Origin: Candidatus Polarisedimenticolaceae bacterium
Lineage (GTDB): Bacteria > Pseudomonadota > Gammaproteobacteria > Chromatiales > Chromatiaceae
DNA: 64,000 bases
Assembly (NCBI GenBank): GCA_021647945.1
Contig: JAKITT010000002.1
Span: 38,627 to 102,626, forward strand
Direction of reading: 5' to 3'
Made by a program: the position numbers and the translations under genes. The notes under the pieces were generated by a model that did not search any database, was not told where the DNA came from, and was given only the letters and a program-made list of their open reading frames with translations. Each line of letters opens with the position of its first letter. Positions within the stretch are counted from its first letter, which is position 1. Below, piece by piece: positions 36,287 through 47,058 of the stretch.

Positions 36287-38605
36287 TTAATCCTCCTGCG
36301 GAGGGGGTGCCAATACAGTGCGTGCGCCGTTATGCTCAGGTGGGCCAACAATACCCACACGCTCCATCTCCTCAATCAGACGCGCAGCACGATTGTATCC
36401 AACACGCAATTGGCGCTGCACCGAGGAGATTGAGGCACGGCGAGATTTAGTGACAAAGAAGACCGCCTCATCATAGAGTTTGTCACTGCTCTCAACCTCA
36501 CCACCTGCCGCATCATCCTCATCAATACCAGGCAGCTTATCTTGCGGCGTTTCTAGTACCGCATTGATATAATCAGGTGGACCGGACTTTTTGAGATGTT
36601 CAACGACGCGATGCACCTCATCGTCATCAACAAACGCACCATGCAGGCGTTGTGGCTGCCCTTTACCCGAGGCGAGATAGAGCATATCGCCATGGCCCAA
36701 TAGATGCTCTGCGCCCATCTGATCAAGCACCGTACGAGAATCAACACGAGCAGAAACCTGGAAGGCGATACGAGTGGGAATATTGGCCTTAATCAGACCG
36801 GTCAATACATCCACCGATGGGCGCTGAGTAGCCAAGATCAGATGGATACCACAAGCACGCGCCTTCTGCGCCAAACGGGCAATCAGCGTCTCAACCTTCT
36901 TGCGTGCGACCATCATCAGATCAGCCAGCTCATCGATGACAACGACGATATAGGGCATCGGCTCTAGCGTGGGGTGCTGCATCGCCTCAATCACCGCATC
37001 TGAGGCGGGCTGAAACAGCGGATCTTTCATCGGTTCACCCTTAGCGATGGCCGCTTTCACCTGCTGGTTGTAGCTGGCAATACTGCGCACCCCAAGCATA
37101 GACATCAGTTTGTAGCGCCGCTCCATCTCACCGACACACCAGCGCAGTGCATTACCCGCCTCATCCATGTCGGTGACGACGGGGGTCAGCAGATGTGGAA
37201 TGCCCTCATAAACAGAGAGCTCCAGCATCTTCGGATCAACCATGATCAGTCGCACTTCACTCGGTTTGGCTTTGTAGAGCAGGCTGAGAATCATCGCATT
37301 GATGGCCACCGATTTACCGGAGCCGGTGGTACCGGCAATCAGCACATGCGGCATCTTGCCCAGATCCGCCACCACCGGCTGTCCGGCGATATCCATACCC
37401 AGTGCCAAGGTCAGCGCCGAAGAGGCATCATCATAGACCGCCGATTTCAACACCTCACTCAGATAGACCATCTCACGCGATTCATTGGAGACCTCCAGAC
37501 CGATATAGGGCTTACCGGGAATCGCCTCCTGCACACGCACACTGTGGGCTGATAGGGAGCGTGCAAGATCTTTCGCCAGACCGACAATCTTGCTCACCTT
37601 AAGGCCCGCCGCCAGCTCAATCTCAAACAGGGTGACCACAGGGCCGGGATAGACCGCGACAACATTGGCATCAACAGCAAAGTCACGCAGTTTCAATTCA
37701 ACTTGGCGCGACATCGCCTGTAGCGCCTCTTGTGAGTAGCTGATACCGCTCTTCTTGGGTGGATCGAGCAGTGCCACCGGCGGCAACTCACTATTGGGGT
37801 CGGCCTCAAACAGGGGCACCTGCCGCTCACGCTCTTCACGTTTGCTCGGCTCAACCGCCTCCATCACTGGCTCAATTCGTAGCGGGGCTTTTGTTTTTTC
37901 CCGCGCCCTCTCCTGCTTCAGCACCTCATTCCGTTGGCGTCTGATGGCAGCACCCGCTTGATGTTCACGCCACCAGCTGATCCGGCCTGAGAGCCAAGAG
38001 ATAGAGAGCAGTGTGAACTCGCCCAATCGATCCATCACGGTAAACCAGGAGAGCCCCGCCAGTGTTGAGCCGCCCAGAAATAGCGCAAGCAACAGCAGTG
38101 TCGTTCCAGCAAGACTGATGATGGTGACCAAGTAACCACTTAATGCGATGCCAAGCACCCCACCAGGGCCCGCCGGCAGTGGCACACCAAAACTCTGGAA
38201 ATAGAGCGTCGCTAAACCCGCACCACTTGAGAGGATAAATAGAAAACCGACCCAGCTGAGAACAATGGCCCTCAGATCTGGCTCATACGGCTGTTCACAT
38301 TTGGCACGATGAAACACCAGCACGCCACTACGAGCCACTATCACAGGAAAGAGATAGGCAAAAAAACCAAACAGGTAGAGTAGAACATCGGCAAACCAAG
38401 CACCGGCGGCGCCACCTGAATTCTCCACAACATCACGCGGCCCGGTGTAGGACCAACCGGGGTCTTGTGGTGAATAGGAGACCAATGCAAGAAGCAGGTA
38501 GAGCGCCAGAAAGACCAGCATCCACATCGTACCTTCACGCAGGCCATGTCCCACACGATCTTTGAGGTCATTTTGCGGCCTCTTTTTTGAACTCGCCTGT
38601 GACAC
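36287..38605 (-). CDS. ftsK: DNA translocase FtsK
   Basis: 772 residues. Four membrane helices occupy about residues 25-190, with a short linker and then the alpha/beta motor. The Walker A G-T-T-G-S-G-K-S is near residue 427, and the C-terminal gamma winged helix ([14 protein letters not shown]) reads KOPS. It pumps DNA at the septum and activates XerCD at dif. The linker is shorter than in E. coli, as in most gammaproteobacteria. Confidence 0.97.
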   Translation of the reverse strand: MSQASSKKRPQNDLKDRVGHGLREGTMWMLVFLALYLLLALVSYSPQDPGWSYTGPRDVVENSGGAAGAWFADVLLYLFGFFAYLFPVIVARSGVLVFHRAKCEQPYEPDLRAIVLSWVGFLFILSSGAGLATLYFQSFGVPLPAGPGGVLGIALSGYLVTIISLAGTTLLLLALFLGGSTLAGLSWFTVMDRLGEFTLLSISWLSGRISWWREHQAGAAIRRQRNEVLKQERAREKTKAPLRIEPVMEAVEPSKREERERQVPLFEADPNSELPPVALLDPPKKSGISYSQEALQAMSRQVELKLRDFAVDANVVAVYPGPVVTLFEIELAAGLKVSKIVGLAKDLARSLSAHSVRVQEAIPGKPYIGLEVSNESREMVYLSEVLKSAVYDDASSALTLALGMDIAGQPVVADLGKMPHVLIAGTTGSGKSVAINAMILSLLYKAKPSEVRLIMVDPKMLELSVYEGIPHLLTPVVTDMDEAGNALRWCVGEMERRYKLMSMLGVRSIASYNQQVKAAIAKGEPMKDPLFQPASDAVIEAMQHPTLEPMPYIVVVIDELADLMMVARKKVETLIARLAQKARACGIHLILATQRPSVDVLTGLIKANIPTRIAFQVSARVDSRTVLDQMGAEHLLGHGDMLYLASGKGQPQRLHGAFVDDDEVHRVVEHLKKSGPPDYINAVLETPQDKLPGIDEDDAAGGEVESSDKLYDEAVFFVTKSRRASISSVQRQLRVGYNRAARLIEEMERVGIVGPPEHNGARTVLAPPPQED

Positions 38606-38752
38606 ATATACCTCTTAAGTTTTGCTTTAGTTTTATACTGTTAGCGTTGATATCTAGTTTAGTTTCTTTCTTGCATTTTCTGCAAGGGTAGCGAGCAAAT
38701 CATTCACCCTATTTACGCCAAATTGATGATTGCGTAGTATCGACACACTAAA

Positions 38753-38931
38753 GGCCACCTCTATTAATTTATGGATGAGCAGCTTGAACCCATAATCCCC
38801 AATGGCAGCGTTGCTAAGTGCTCGCAATAGAACAACTATTACAAGCACTTAGCGCCTTGCTCTTGAAAATTATGAATCTCATGCCCCAAGGGCACCTGGA
38901 TCTGTCTCACCCAAAATTAATAGAGGTGCCC
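38753..38931 (-). mobile_element. MITE family A, copy 1 (179 bp)
   Basis: Terminal inverted repeats are GGCCACCTCTATTAATTT (left) and, reading inward from the right, GGGCACCTCTATTAATTT. They are flanked by a perfect 4-bp target duplication TAAA (38749-38752 and 38932-38935). Inside is a long palindrome around AAGTGCTTGTAATAG. It is in reverse orientation to copies 2-4. There is no open frame worth calling. It lies in the ftsK-trxB intergenic region, not at a stop codon. Confidence 0.85.
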
Positions 38932-38967
38932 TAAAATACTATTTTGATCTCCTTTTATATAAGATGA

Positions 38968-39963
<996 letters not shown>

Positions 39964-39986
39964 ATAGGCCTGAGCTGAGCAATAAA

Positions 39987-40019
39987 GCCGCCCTGCTACA
40001 CAGCATGGCGGTTTTTTTT
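39987..40019 (+). terminator. Intrinsic terminator after trxB
   Basis: GCCGCC pairs with GGCGGT plus an inner CTGC/GCAT segment, followed by eight T. Confidence 0.9.
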
Positions 40020-40113
40020 ATTCTTTTTTCAGAGCCAAAACAGTGACAACATCCAAATTCTGTCATACCCTCTCCAATCTGGTCACTAGCGTTAAATTCT
40101 CGGAGATACCAAA

Positions 40114-40494
40114 ATGCAGTCAAATGATGAACGCCGTAACTTTCACCGAGTTATATTTGATACACCTGTCACCCTAACTCAGGGCGATCAGCAGTGGCAG
40201 ACACAGCTGATTGATATATCACTGAAGGGGGCACTCGTAAACAAACCAGAAGCCTTCTCTGCAGAGAGTGGCTCTGAAGCCCTGCTTGAGATTAAATTTG
40301 ACGGCTCCGAAACCATCGTCAGCATGCATACCACCATTGCACATATCGACGAGGAACACATCGGCCTCGGCTGCCACCAAATCGACATGGGCAGCATCAC
40401 CTTTCTACGCCGTTTAATCGAGCTCAACCTGGGTGATGCTAACCTACTGGCACGTGACCTACAGGCCCTCAGCCGCCCACCAGAGCACGAGTAA
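40114..40494 (+). CDS. PilZ-domain protein
   Basis: 126 residues made almost wholly of one PilZ domain. The c-di-GMP motif R-R-N-F-H-R is near residue 7 and D-I-S-L-K-G-A near residue 33. Such single-domain proteins act as c-di-GMP receptors for motility, pili or exopolysaccharide. The partner is unknown; the window also holds a GGDEF/EAL enzyme. Confidence 0.9.
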   Translation: MQSNDERRNFHRVIFDTPVTLTQGDQQWQTQLIDISLKGALVNKPEAFSAESGSEALLEIKFDGSETIVSMHTTIAHIDEEHIGLGCHQIDMGSITFLRRLIELNLGDANLLARDLQALSRPPEHE

Positions 40495-40514
40495 TACTTA
40501 AAGAGGGGAGGCGA

Positions 40515-40674
40515 GGGAACCTCTGAATAAGTCATGATTGTTTTAGACTGGTTAAAACTGCCCCGATTCGCCCCGAAGATCGCGGCAATAGAGCAATTAT
40601 TACCGCTCACTTCGAAACAAATCGAAACAGTTTTATTTCAGTCTAAATTCAACCAGACTTAATCAGAGGTTCCC
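40515..40674. mobile_element. MITE family B (160 bp)
   Basis: The termini GGGAACCTCTGAATAAGTC and, inverted, GGGAACCTCTGATTAAGTC differ at one of 19 positions. A second inner repeat pairs TTTTAGACTG with CAGTCTAAA. There is no open frame. The ends resemble family A (GGG-ACCTCT) but the bodies differ. The right end supplies part of the stop codon of the neighbouring protease gene (CTA at 40674-40676). No clean target duplication is seen (GCGA left, TAGA right). Confidence 0.8.
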
Positions 40675-41324
40675 TAGAATCTTTTCCTCAGCACCAACAA
40701 CTCGCCCCGATCATCCATCGTGACCTGCTTTAGAAAGGTCATACCGAGAAGGATCTCTGTAGGGCTGCTGCCTTCAATCACCGTAGCACCGACATTGTAG
40801 AGTTCAATCTCACCCACCTTAACGCGATCAAGTTTGATGGCATAACCTTTGGCATGGCCCGACGCGGTACTGACACCCACCCGCCTCCCTCGCAACTTAT
40901 AGGGGATACCTAACCGCTTGGCCGCGACTGAACTCATTGCCACCGATGTGGCCCCGGTATCGACTAGAAAACGCACCGGCAGGCCATTAATCAATCCCGA
41001 AGTAAGATAGCGGTGGCCACTGCGCCAGATCTTCGCCTCAGGTGCAGATTCACGCTGTTTATATTGCGTACTAATTCGGCTGCCCAGTTGGTAATTCTGC
41101 TGTTTACCATCAATCTCCAGCACCGCTCCTCGGCTATTCGCAGTGACTAGAAGCACCCCCTCAGGGGAGGGGACACCGACGGAAAGCATGCGCTGCTTAC
41201 CATCAATCATCACCATCGCCTTGCCTGAGAAGAGCGCCATCACCTGGATGCTCTCAAAGGCACTCATGGGTGTCGACAGTAACAATAGACTAAGCAGCAA
41301 TAGAGCGGCACTGTGCCGACACAT
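40674..41324 (-). CDS. Retropepsin-like aspartic protease, exported (TIGR02281-like)
   Basis: 216 residues. A signal peptide is followed by an N-terminal ligand-like domain, and the retroviral-protease fold is marked by V-D-T-G-A-T near residue 120 and L-L-G-M-T-F-L near residue 193. It probably acts in the periplasm; the substrate is unknown. Its TAG stop uses one base of the inserted MITE B, so the original C terminus may have been slightly longer or the same. Confidence 0.88.
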   Translation of the reverse strand: MCRHSAALLLLSLLLLSTPMSAFESIQVMALFSGKAMVMIDGKQRMLSVGVPSPEGVLLVTANSRGAVLEIDGKQQNYQLGSRISTQYKQRESAPEAKIWRSGHRYLTSGLINGLPVRFLVDTGATSVAMSSVAAKRLGIPYKLRGRRVGVSTASGHAKGYAIKLDRVKVGEIELYNVGATVIEGSSPTEILLGMTFLKQVTMDDRGELLVLRKRF

Positions 41325-41336
41325 CGGAAAACCCTC

Positions 41337-41810
41337 TTACAAAATCAGCGCTGCCGCCCCTTGTAGTAGCAGCAGCGAAAAGAGACCCGCTAAAATATCA
41401 TCCAACATAATGCCCAGGCCACCATGCACATGTTTATCTATAGCACCAATCGGCCAAGGCTTCAGGATATCGAAGAAGCGAAACAGTACAAAACCGGCAA
41501 CCACCCAAGGCCAGCCGCTGGGCGCAGCAATCATCGTCACCAAGTAACCGGCAATCTCATCCCAGACGATGCCAGGATGATCATGCACCCCCATCTCCTC
41601 AGAGGCCCAACCGCAGATCCAGATACCCATGACAGAGATCGCAAATACAACACCGAGATACTCAAAGAGAGAGAGCGGCTCAAGCAGCAGATAGAGCGGC
41701 ACCGCAACCAGCGTCCCCATCGTGCCAGGGGCCACCGGCGAATAACCCGCACCTAGGCCAAAGGCGAGTAGTTTAATTGAGCTGGGGCGTTTGTTAGGCA
41801 AAGTGTTCAT
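41337..41810 (-). CDS. pgpA: Phosphatidylglycerophosphatase A
   Basis: 157 residues from the ATG at 41810. It dephosphorylates PGP to phosphatidylglycerol in the inner membrane. Motifs: G-Y-S-P-V-A-P-G-T-M-G-T near residue 24, V-W-D-E-I-A-G-Y near 82 and F-R-F-F-D-I-L-K-P-W-P near 108. It overlaps thiL by 17 bases, keeping the common thiL-pgpA pair. Confidence 0.95.
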   Translation of the reverse strand: MNTLPNKRPSSIKLLAFGLGAGYSPVAPGTMGTLVAVPLYLLLEPLSLFEYLGVVFAISVMGIWICGWASEEMGVHDHPGIVWDEIAGYLVTMIAAPSGWPWVVAGFVLFRFFDILKPWPIGAIDKHVHGGLGIMLDDILAGLFSLLLLQGAAALIL

Positions 41811-42741
41811 AACCAGTGAGTTGTTGTTCCAATAGTGAACCATCTTGACGCTGTAGGCGCATTCCAGGCTCGGCGTCAATCTGCCCAATCACCGTTAAAT
41901 CGGCAACACGTTGCTGCGCCTGGCGCAGTTTAGCAGGTGGCACGGTAACGCAGAGTTCATAATCATCGCCACCCGCGAGCGGCAGAACGAAATCATCATC
42001 TGATTGTAGGTAGCTCTGTAGCTGGGGCGAGAGCGGCAGATCGGCCAACTGCAACGTCACACCCACTCGACTCTGTTTGAGAATATGCCCTAGGTCGGAG
42101 ATGAGGCCATCAGAGAGGTCGATTGCAGCGTGCGCTAAACCCCGCAGAGATTGACCGGCAGCCAGCCGTGGTTGCGGAGACTCCAGTCGGTGCCGTAGAT
42201 CACGCAGAAAGGGTTTGGCTCGCAAATCACCCTGCAAGGCACGTAGCGCCAGAGCCGCATCCCCCAGCGAACCGGTGACACAGACCAGGTCACCCACCTC
42301 CGCCGTGGAGCGTTTGAGCGCCTGACCTGCGGGTAGAAAACCAAATGCTGTCACACCAATGGCGAGCGGCCCTTGCGTCGTATCCCCGCCCACCAGCTGC
42401 ACATTAAACTCGGCAGCCAACGTAGCAAAACCACGGCTAAAGGCTTGCAGCCATGCCGCATCAGTTCGGTCTAACGTTAGCGCAAGTGTCACCCAAGCCG
42501 CTTCGGCACCCATCGACGCCAGATCGCTCAGATTGACGGCCAGCGCTTTGTGACCCAATGTTTCAGGCGCTACATCATCAAAAAAATGGACACCCGCCAC
42601 CAAGGTATCAGTGGTGGTGGCAAGCTCATACCCATCAGGCAGACGTAGCAGAGCACAATCATCCCCGATACCCAGAGGAACATCTTCACGCGGCGGGGTC
42701 AGCTGCGCAAAGTAGCGCTGGATAAGCTCAAATTCAGCCAA
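41794..42741 (-). CDS. thiL: Thiamine-monophosphate kinase
   Basis: 315 residues. It makes thiamine diphosphate, the active cofactor. Motifs: G-I-G-D-D-C-A near residue 26, T-T-D-T-L-V-A-G-V-H-F near 42, G-G-D-T-T-Q-G and D-L-S-D-G-L near 210. It lies between an FKBP gene and pgpA. In many relatives nusB precedes it directly. Confidence 0.96.
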   Translation of the reverse strand: MAEFELIQRYFAQLTPPREDVPLGIGDDCALLRLPDGYELATTTDTLVAGVHFFDDVAPETLGHKALAVNLSDLASMGAEAAWVTLALTLDRTDAAWLQAFSRGFATLAAEFNVQLVGGDTTQGPLAIGVTAFGFLPAGQALKRSTAEVGDLVCVTGSLGDAALALRALQGDLRAKPFLRDLRHRLESPQPRLAAGQSLRGLAHAAIDLSDGLISDLGHILKQSRVGVTLQLADLPLSPQLQSYLQSDDDFVLPLAGGDDYELCVTVPPAKLRQAQQRVADLTVIGQIDAEPGMRLQRQDGSLLEQQLTGYEHFA

Positions 42742-42746
42742 CGGCT

Positions 42747-43175
42747 TTAAGTGATACTGACCAGCTCAATATCAAAGTTAAGCGCCTGACCGGCCAATGG
42801 ATGGTTACCATCAACGGTCACACTCTCGTCGCTCAGTTCAGCAACCACCACCATATAAGGGGAGCCATCAAAGGTCTCTGTCTGTAGGTGCATACCCACC
42901 TCCAACTTCATGTCATCTGGAAAATGTTGGCGCTCCACCACTTCCATCATCTCATCATTGCGCTGGCCATAGGCCTCATCGACTGGGATGTGGATGCTCT
43001 TTTTTTCACCCACTGTCATACCCGCAACATTGCTCTCAAAACCGGGAATCACTAGTCCTTCGCCCAGTTTGAACTCCAGTGGCTCTTGACCTTCAGATGA
43101 ATCAAATTGAGTACCATCGGTCAGTGTGCCGGTGTAGTGAATTTTGACGGTATCGCCTTTTTTTGCTTCGCTCAT
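42747..43175 (-). CDS. FKBP-type peptidyl-prolyl isomerase (SlyD-like)
   Basis: 142 residues. The FKBP half-domain (Y-T-G-T-L-T-D-G, G-E-G-L-V-I-P-G-F-E) is interrupted by an IF (insert-in-flap) chaperone domain and closes with N-H-P-L-A-G-Q-A-L-N-F. It lacks the His-rich tail of SlyD. It catalyses proline isomerisation and acts as a chaperone. It starts 5 bases before the end of the shared operon with thiL. Confidence 0.93.
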   Translation of the reverse strand: MSEAKKGDTVKIHYTGTLTDGTQFDSSEGQEPLEFKLGEGLVIPGFESNVAGMTVGEKKSIHIPVDEAYGQRNDEMMEVVERQHFPDDMKLEVGMHLQTETFDGSPYMVVVAELSDESVTVDGNHPLAGQALNFDIELVSIT

Positions 43176-43325
43176 GGGTAAATCCTTAGCAATCGGTGTG
43201 ACCAGACGCTTCGAAAGCGTCGCGGTATCACAATAAATAGAAGCTGTTGGTGTAAAAAATGTGCAACTTCAGTAGATGGATCATGTCATGGGTCACCCCA
43301 AGAGATATAAATCAGCCTCTGTAGC

Positions 43326-43631
43326 TCATGCTTTTTTCGAGCTATGTTCTTTATCTGTACTGTTTCGTGATCGACGAAAGGTGCGCACGCCACGAGGCTT
43401 CGCCTTGTTTACTTTGATGTTGCGACCTTTCAAAGCGCTCGCATCAAGCGCTTTGATCGCCTCTTCGGCTCCACCTTCATCTTCCATCTCGATAAAACCG
43501 AAGCCTTTCGAGTTGCCGGTCTGTTGGTCAATGAGAATGCGCGCACTCTGCACATCACCGAAATCAGTAAAGGCCTCAGTAAGTTCATCTTCTGTTAGAT
43601 CATAGGGGAGGTTACCGACATATATTTTCAT
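43326..43631 (-). CDS. RRM-domain RNA-binding protein
   Basis: 101 residues: one RNA recognition motif with RNP2 I-Y-V-G-N-L at residue 3 and RNP1 K-G-F-G-F-I-E-M near residue 42, then a basic tail. Small bacterial RRM proteins of this kind are often cold-inducible. The targets are unknown. It stands between the MITE and the FKBP gene. Confidence 0.93.
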   Translation of the reverse strand: MKIYVGNLPYDLTEDELTEAFTDFGDVQSARILIDQQTGNSKGFGFIEMEDEGGAEEAIKALDASALKGRNIKVNKAKPRGVRTFRRSRNSTDKEHSSKKA

Positions 43632-43657
43632 ATCAGACTCTTTCTCTATTTTGTCTA

Positions 43658-43836
43658 GGGTACCTCTATTTATTCTGGGTGAGGCAGATCCAGGCGCCCT
43701 TGGGGCATGAGATTCAAAACCTTCAAGAGCAAGGCGCTAAGTGCTTGTAATAGTTATTATATTACAAGCACTTAGCGACGCAGCTATTGGATATTTTGGA
43801 CTCAATATGCTCATTCATGAATTAATAGAGGTGCCC
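43658..43836 (+). mobile_element. MITE family A, copy 2 (179 bp)
   Basis: Termini GGGTACCTCTATTTATTC and, inverted, GGGCACCTCTATTAATTC. A perfect 4-bp target duplication TCTA flanks it (43654-43657 and 43837-43840). The right duplication contains the nusB stop codon (CTA on plus, TAG on minus, 43838-43840). It carries the same internal palindrome and the same CCCTTGGGGCATGAGATTC block as copy 1. Confidence 0.88.
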
Positions 43837-43837
43837 T

Positions 43838-44281
43838 CTAGTGTGACCGCTTTTTACCGGCGGCCTTGACTTCTTCCTGACGCAGATGTCGGGCCAATTT
43901 ATCCAGCACACCATTAATGTAACGATGCCCTTGCTCAGCGCCAAACACTTTAGCCAACTCAACCGACTCATTAATAACCACCCGATAGGGGATCTCTGGG
44001 TGGTGCTTCAGCTCATAGGTGCCCATACGAAGAATAGCGCGTTCAACCGGATCTACACTCTCAATAGCTCGGTCGATAAATTTACCGGCAAACTCATCCA
44101 ACTCAGAGAGTTTACTTGGGACACCGTGCAGCAAGTCTTTAAAATAGACCAGATCAGCCCCCACCATGCTCTCCATTTCGAGGAATTGCCGATCAATCTC
44201 TGATAGGTCATCCCCCGTCATCTGCCACTGGTAGATCGCCTGAACAGCGTGCCGTCTCGCTTTTGTTCTATTGCCACTCAT
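43838..44281 (-). CDS. nusB: Transcription antitermination protein NusB
   Basis: 147 residues. With NusE (S10) it binds boxA RNA in rRNA operons. Family motifs: [12 protein letters not shown] at the N terminus and I-N-E-S-V-E-L-A-K near residue 105. It overlaps ribH by 4 bases (ATGA). MITE A copy 2 abuts its stop codon. Confidence 0.96.
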   Translation of the reverse strand: MSGNRTKARRHAVQAIYQWQMTGDDLSEIDRQFLEMESMVGADLVYFKDLLHGVPSKLSELDEFAGKFIDRAIESVDPVERAILRMGTYELKHHPEIPYRVVINESVELAKVFGAEQGHRYINGVLDKLARHLRQEEVKAAGKKRSH

Positions 44282-44751
44282 CCGTCAATCTGACCCAACA
44301 GATTAACCATCTCTATAGTGGATAGCGCCGCTTCCGACCCTTTATTACCCGCTTTAGTGCCGGCCCGCTCAATCGCCTGTTCGATACTATCAACCGTCAA
44401 CACGCCAAAGCTCACTGGAATGCCATGTTGCAGTGTCACCTGCGCGATCCCTTTAACACACTCACCCGCTACATAATCAAAGTGTGGCGTACCACCACGG
44501 ATCACTGCACCGAGGGCGATAATGCCATCGTATTTATCACTCTTGGCCAACCGATCAACCACCACCGGCATCTCAAAGGCACCCGGCACGCGTACGATGG
44601 TAATCTGTTTCTCATCGGCCCCATGGCGCTTTAATGTATCAAGCGCCCCATCCAGCAGACTCTCAACGATGAAGCTGTTGAACCGTGCCACGACCAAACA
44701 AAAGTTACCCTTCTGTACGGTCAATGAGCCTTCAATAGTTTTAATAGTCAT
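44278..44751 (-). CDS. ribH: 6,7-dimethyl-8-ribityllumazine synthase
   Basis: 157 residues. It joins the four-carbon product of RibB with the pyrimidine to give lumazine, the riboflavin precursor. Motifs: V-A-R-F-N-S-F near residue 20, [11 protein letters not shown] near 85, and F-G-V-L-T. It sits between ribBX and nusB. Confidence 0.97.
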   Translation of the reverse strand: MTIKTIEGSLTVQKGNFCLVVARFNSFIVESLLDGALDTLKRHGADEKQITIVRVPGAFEMPVVVDRLAKSDKYDGIIALGAVIRGGTPHFDYVAGECVKGIAQVTLQHGIPVSFGVLTVDSIEQAIERAGTKAGNKGSEAALSTIEMVNLLGQIDG

Positions 44752-44771
44752 ACCCTTTCCAATACCGTTAA

Positions 44772-45887
44772 TTATTCGCAGGCCACATATTCAACCACTT
44801 CCAGATCAAATCCGGAGAGGCCGTGAAAGCTTTTTGGCGCACTCAACACACGCATCTTATGGACGCCCTGATCAAGCAAAATCTGCGCGCCCACGCCAAA
44901 GGTGCGCATCTCTTTATCTGTTTTTCTCACAGGGGCTCGATCTTCACCCGCATCACACAGCTCATAATCGGCCATGCGGTGGACAATCTCACGCGCACTA
45001 TCATGGTTACGCAGCACCACAATGATGCCCGCCCCCTCTTTGCTCACTTGGCGCATCGCATTGTGTAGCGGCCAACCGCAATCTTTGCGTTGCAACGCAA
45101 ACAGATCGCACAATGTATTCTGCATATGCACTCGCACCAGAGTCGGCTGATCTGGCCTGATATCACCCATAACCAGCGCAAGGTGCAACTCGTTATCGAT
45201 AATGTCCTGGTACGCTACCATCTGAAACTCACCAAACTCTGTCGGCAGTTTGCAGCTATTGAGGCGTTCAATAGTCTTTTCATGGCGAATGCGATAGTGG
45301 ATCAGATCGGCAATAGTACCCATCTTCAAATTATGCTCTTTCGCCACCTCCTCAAGATCGGGGCGACGTGCCATGGTGCCATCTTCGTTAAGAATCTCAA
45401 CGATTACCGCCGCCGGCGCCAGACCTGCCAAGCGCGCCAAATCACAACCCGCTTCAGTATGTCCTGAGCGAACCAACACACCGCCCGACTGCGCCTTCAA
45501 GGGAAAAATATGCCCCGGCTGAACAAGGTCTTTTGGTTCGGCATTTTCAGCCACTGCGGCCAAGATGGTCGTTGCACGATCAGCGGCAGAGATGCCGGTA
45601 GTCACCCCTTCAGCAGCCTCGATTGAGACCGTAAAATTGGTCACCATTGCCGCTGCGTTATCATCCACCATCAAGGGTAGACGCAACTGCTGACAACGCT
45701 CATCCGTTAGGGTCAAACAGATTAAACCTCGACCATAACGGGCCATGAAGTTAACCGCATCTGGCGTGACCATCTCGGCCGCCATCAACAAATCACCTTC
45801 ATTTTCACGATCTTCGTCATCCAAGATGATAACCATCTTGCCCTGACGCAAGTCCTCAACAATCTCTTCTACTGTATTCAACGCCAT
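44772..45887 (-). CDS. ribB: 3,4-dihydroxy-2-butanone-4-phosphate synthase with degenerate RibA-like domain
   Basis: 371 residues. The RibB part (about 1-205) is complete, with [10 protein letters not shown] near residue 22 and R-S-G-H-T-E-A. The second half resembles GTP cyclohydrolase II. Of the three zinc cysteines, only the last position (K-D-C-G) keeps Cys; the first two appear as Asn and Lys. This matches the RibBX form known in Proteobacteria, with an inactive second domain. A separate ribA is then needed for GTP cyclohydrolase II activity. Confidence 0.93.
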   Translation of the reverse strand: MALNTVEEIVEDLRQGKMVIILDDEDRENEGDLLMAAEMVTPDAVNFMARYGRGLICLTLTDERCQQLRLPLMVDDNAAAMVTNFTVSIEAAEGVTTGISAADRATTILAAVAENAEPKDLVQPGHIFPLKAQSGGVLVRSGHTEAGCDLARLAGLAPAAVIVEILNEDGTMARRPDLEEVAKEHNLKMGTIADLIHYRIRHEKTIERLNSCKLPTEFGEFQMVAYQDIIDNELHLALVMGDIRPDQPTLVRVHMQNTLCDLFALQRKDCGWPLHNAMRQVSKEGAGIIVVLRNHDSAREIVHRMADYELCDAGEDRAPVRKTDKEMRTFGVGAQILLDQGVHKMRVLSAPKSFHGLSGFDLEVVEYVACE

Positions 45888-46025
45888 ACAACTTTTTCTA
45901 AATCAACAAATCTTACGGGACCGCATATTCTATCAGCCGTGCGCTTGGCTAACCAATGGTTATTTGAGGGGACCAACACAACTCCCTCTAAACACTAGCA
46001 ACTATTGTATTCCACCCCCGCCTAA

Positions 46026-46685
46026 TTAACGACAGCAAAGTCGATAGACCCTCTCAATAAAGTAGCTAACACCCTTCTGCTGGAATCTTGGACTTTCATG
46101 CAGAATATCAATATCAAGCAGCGTTTCGATTGAAAAACGTGACCTATAGAGCCTGCTAACCTCCTCCTCTTGCACTGAGAATGGCGGCCCTTCCATCTCA
46201 TTTTGTGGGTACTCAAGCGCAATAAGCAACATCTCAACCTGCGCAGGAAAGAGTCTGAAAATATGTTCTACATATCTCTCACGCATCTCCACGGGTAGCG
46301 CAATCAGCGAGGCGCGATCAAATATCGCCACACAATCTTGCAGATCAGCAGACGTCAACTCAAACAGATCGCCCTGAAGTATTGTCAATCCATCCACCTG
46401 CCAACGATTAAACACGCCATCACGGACAACTTCAGGCTGCAAGCCAGATTCAGCAAAGAAATCACTTACCGCGATTTCACTCAGCTCCACACCCAACACC
46501 CGAAAACCCTGCGCACGCAACCAGAGCATATCTTGGCTCTTACCACACAGAGGCACAAACACCTGACTACCAGCCACCAACTGCAACTGCCCCCAATATT
46601 GCTGCAGATGGCTATTGATCTCCTGCTGATGGAAACCAATCTCACTCTTTTTCCAACGTTGAACCCAAAAATCACGCTTCATCAA
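46026..46685 (-). CDS. tpm: Thiopurine S-methyltransferase family protein
   Basis: 219 residues, a SAM-dependent methyltransferase. Family marks: F-W-x-x-R-W near residue 6, F-V-P-L-C-G-K-S near 42 and G-V-E-L-S near 66. Bacterial members methylate thiopurines and can also detoxify selenium or tellurium oxyanions. The physiological substrate is unknown. It is a single gene on the minus strand. Confidence 0.93.
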   Translation of the reverse strand: MMKRDFWVQRWKKSEIGFHQQEINSHLQQYWGQLQLVAGSQVFVPLCGKSQDMLWLRAQGFRVLGVELSEIAVSDFFAESGLQPEVVRDGVFNRWQVDGLTILQGDLFELTSADLQDCVAIFDRASLIALPVEMRERYVEHIFRLFPAQVEMLLIALEYPQNEMEGPPFSVQEEEVSRLYRSRFSIETLLDIDILHESPRFQQKGVSYFIERVYRLCCR

Positions 46686-46744
46686 ACGACACTCTTAAAA
46701 ATAGAACAGGAGGCCAAATACAAACCCAGAGAAACTCAACGACT

Positions 46745-46857
46745 ATGGACTAAAAGTCCATGGGTTGCTTTAAGAACGACTGAAAGTCGTTATGCTGCAA
46801 AGCAATGTATCGCTCTGCGATGCTTTTTTACATGCTAAAGCCTTGCACTAAAGTGCA
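46745..46857. repeat. Tandem ACTRAAAGT hairpins
   Basis: Three short hairpins share the core ACT-(A/G)AA-AGT: ATGGAC/GTCCAT at 46745-46761, AACGAC/GTCGTT at 46775-46791 and TGCACT/AGTGCA at 46844-46857. A fourth (ATCGC/GCGAT near 46809-46821) lies between. The pattern resembles foldback ends of IS200/IS605-type elements, but there is no transposase. The element is therefore a remnant or a REP-like array. Confidence 0.4.
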
Positions 46858-46987
46858 TAGTTTTTACTAGCGACTGAAACCAATAAATGTGGACAATTAG
46901 AAACGAAATGCAGGAGATTGTTGAGGGGCTGTGAGGGTAAAGAAAAGGGGCTACCTTGCCCTAATTGCAATAAATAACGTTGCAAAT

Positions 46988-47058
46988 AACCGGGCCACGT
47001 AGCGGTGTAAGGCTTGCACTATGAAGCGCAGGCCTTACACCGCTACGTGGGTCCGGTT
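46988..47058. terminator. Large palindrome at the 3' end of the PEP-CTERM gene
   Basis: AACCGG, then CCACGTAGCGGTGTAAGGC, pairs with GCCTTACACCGCTACGTGG, then CCGGTT. The right arm overlaps the stop codon of the gene at 47057. Both arms contain CGTAGCGG, the GTAG signature. It could be a REP pair that now serves as the transcript end. Confidence 0.55.

Noticed and set aside
38654..38848. 64-codon minus-strand ORF between ftsK and trxB
   Set aside because: Half of it lies inside MITE A copy 1; no recognisable protein features.
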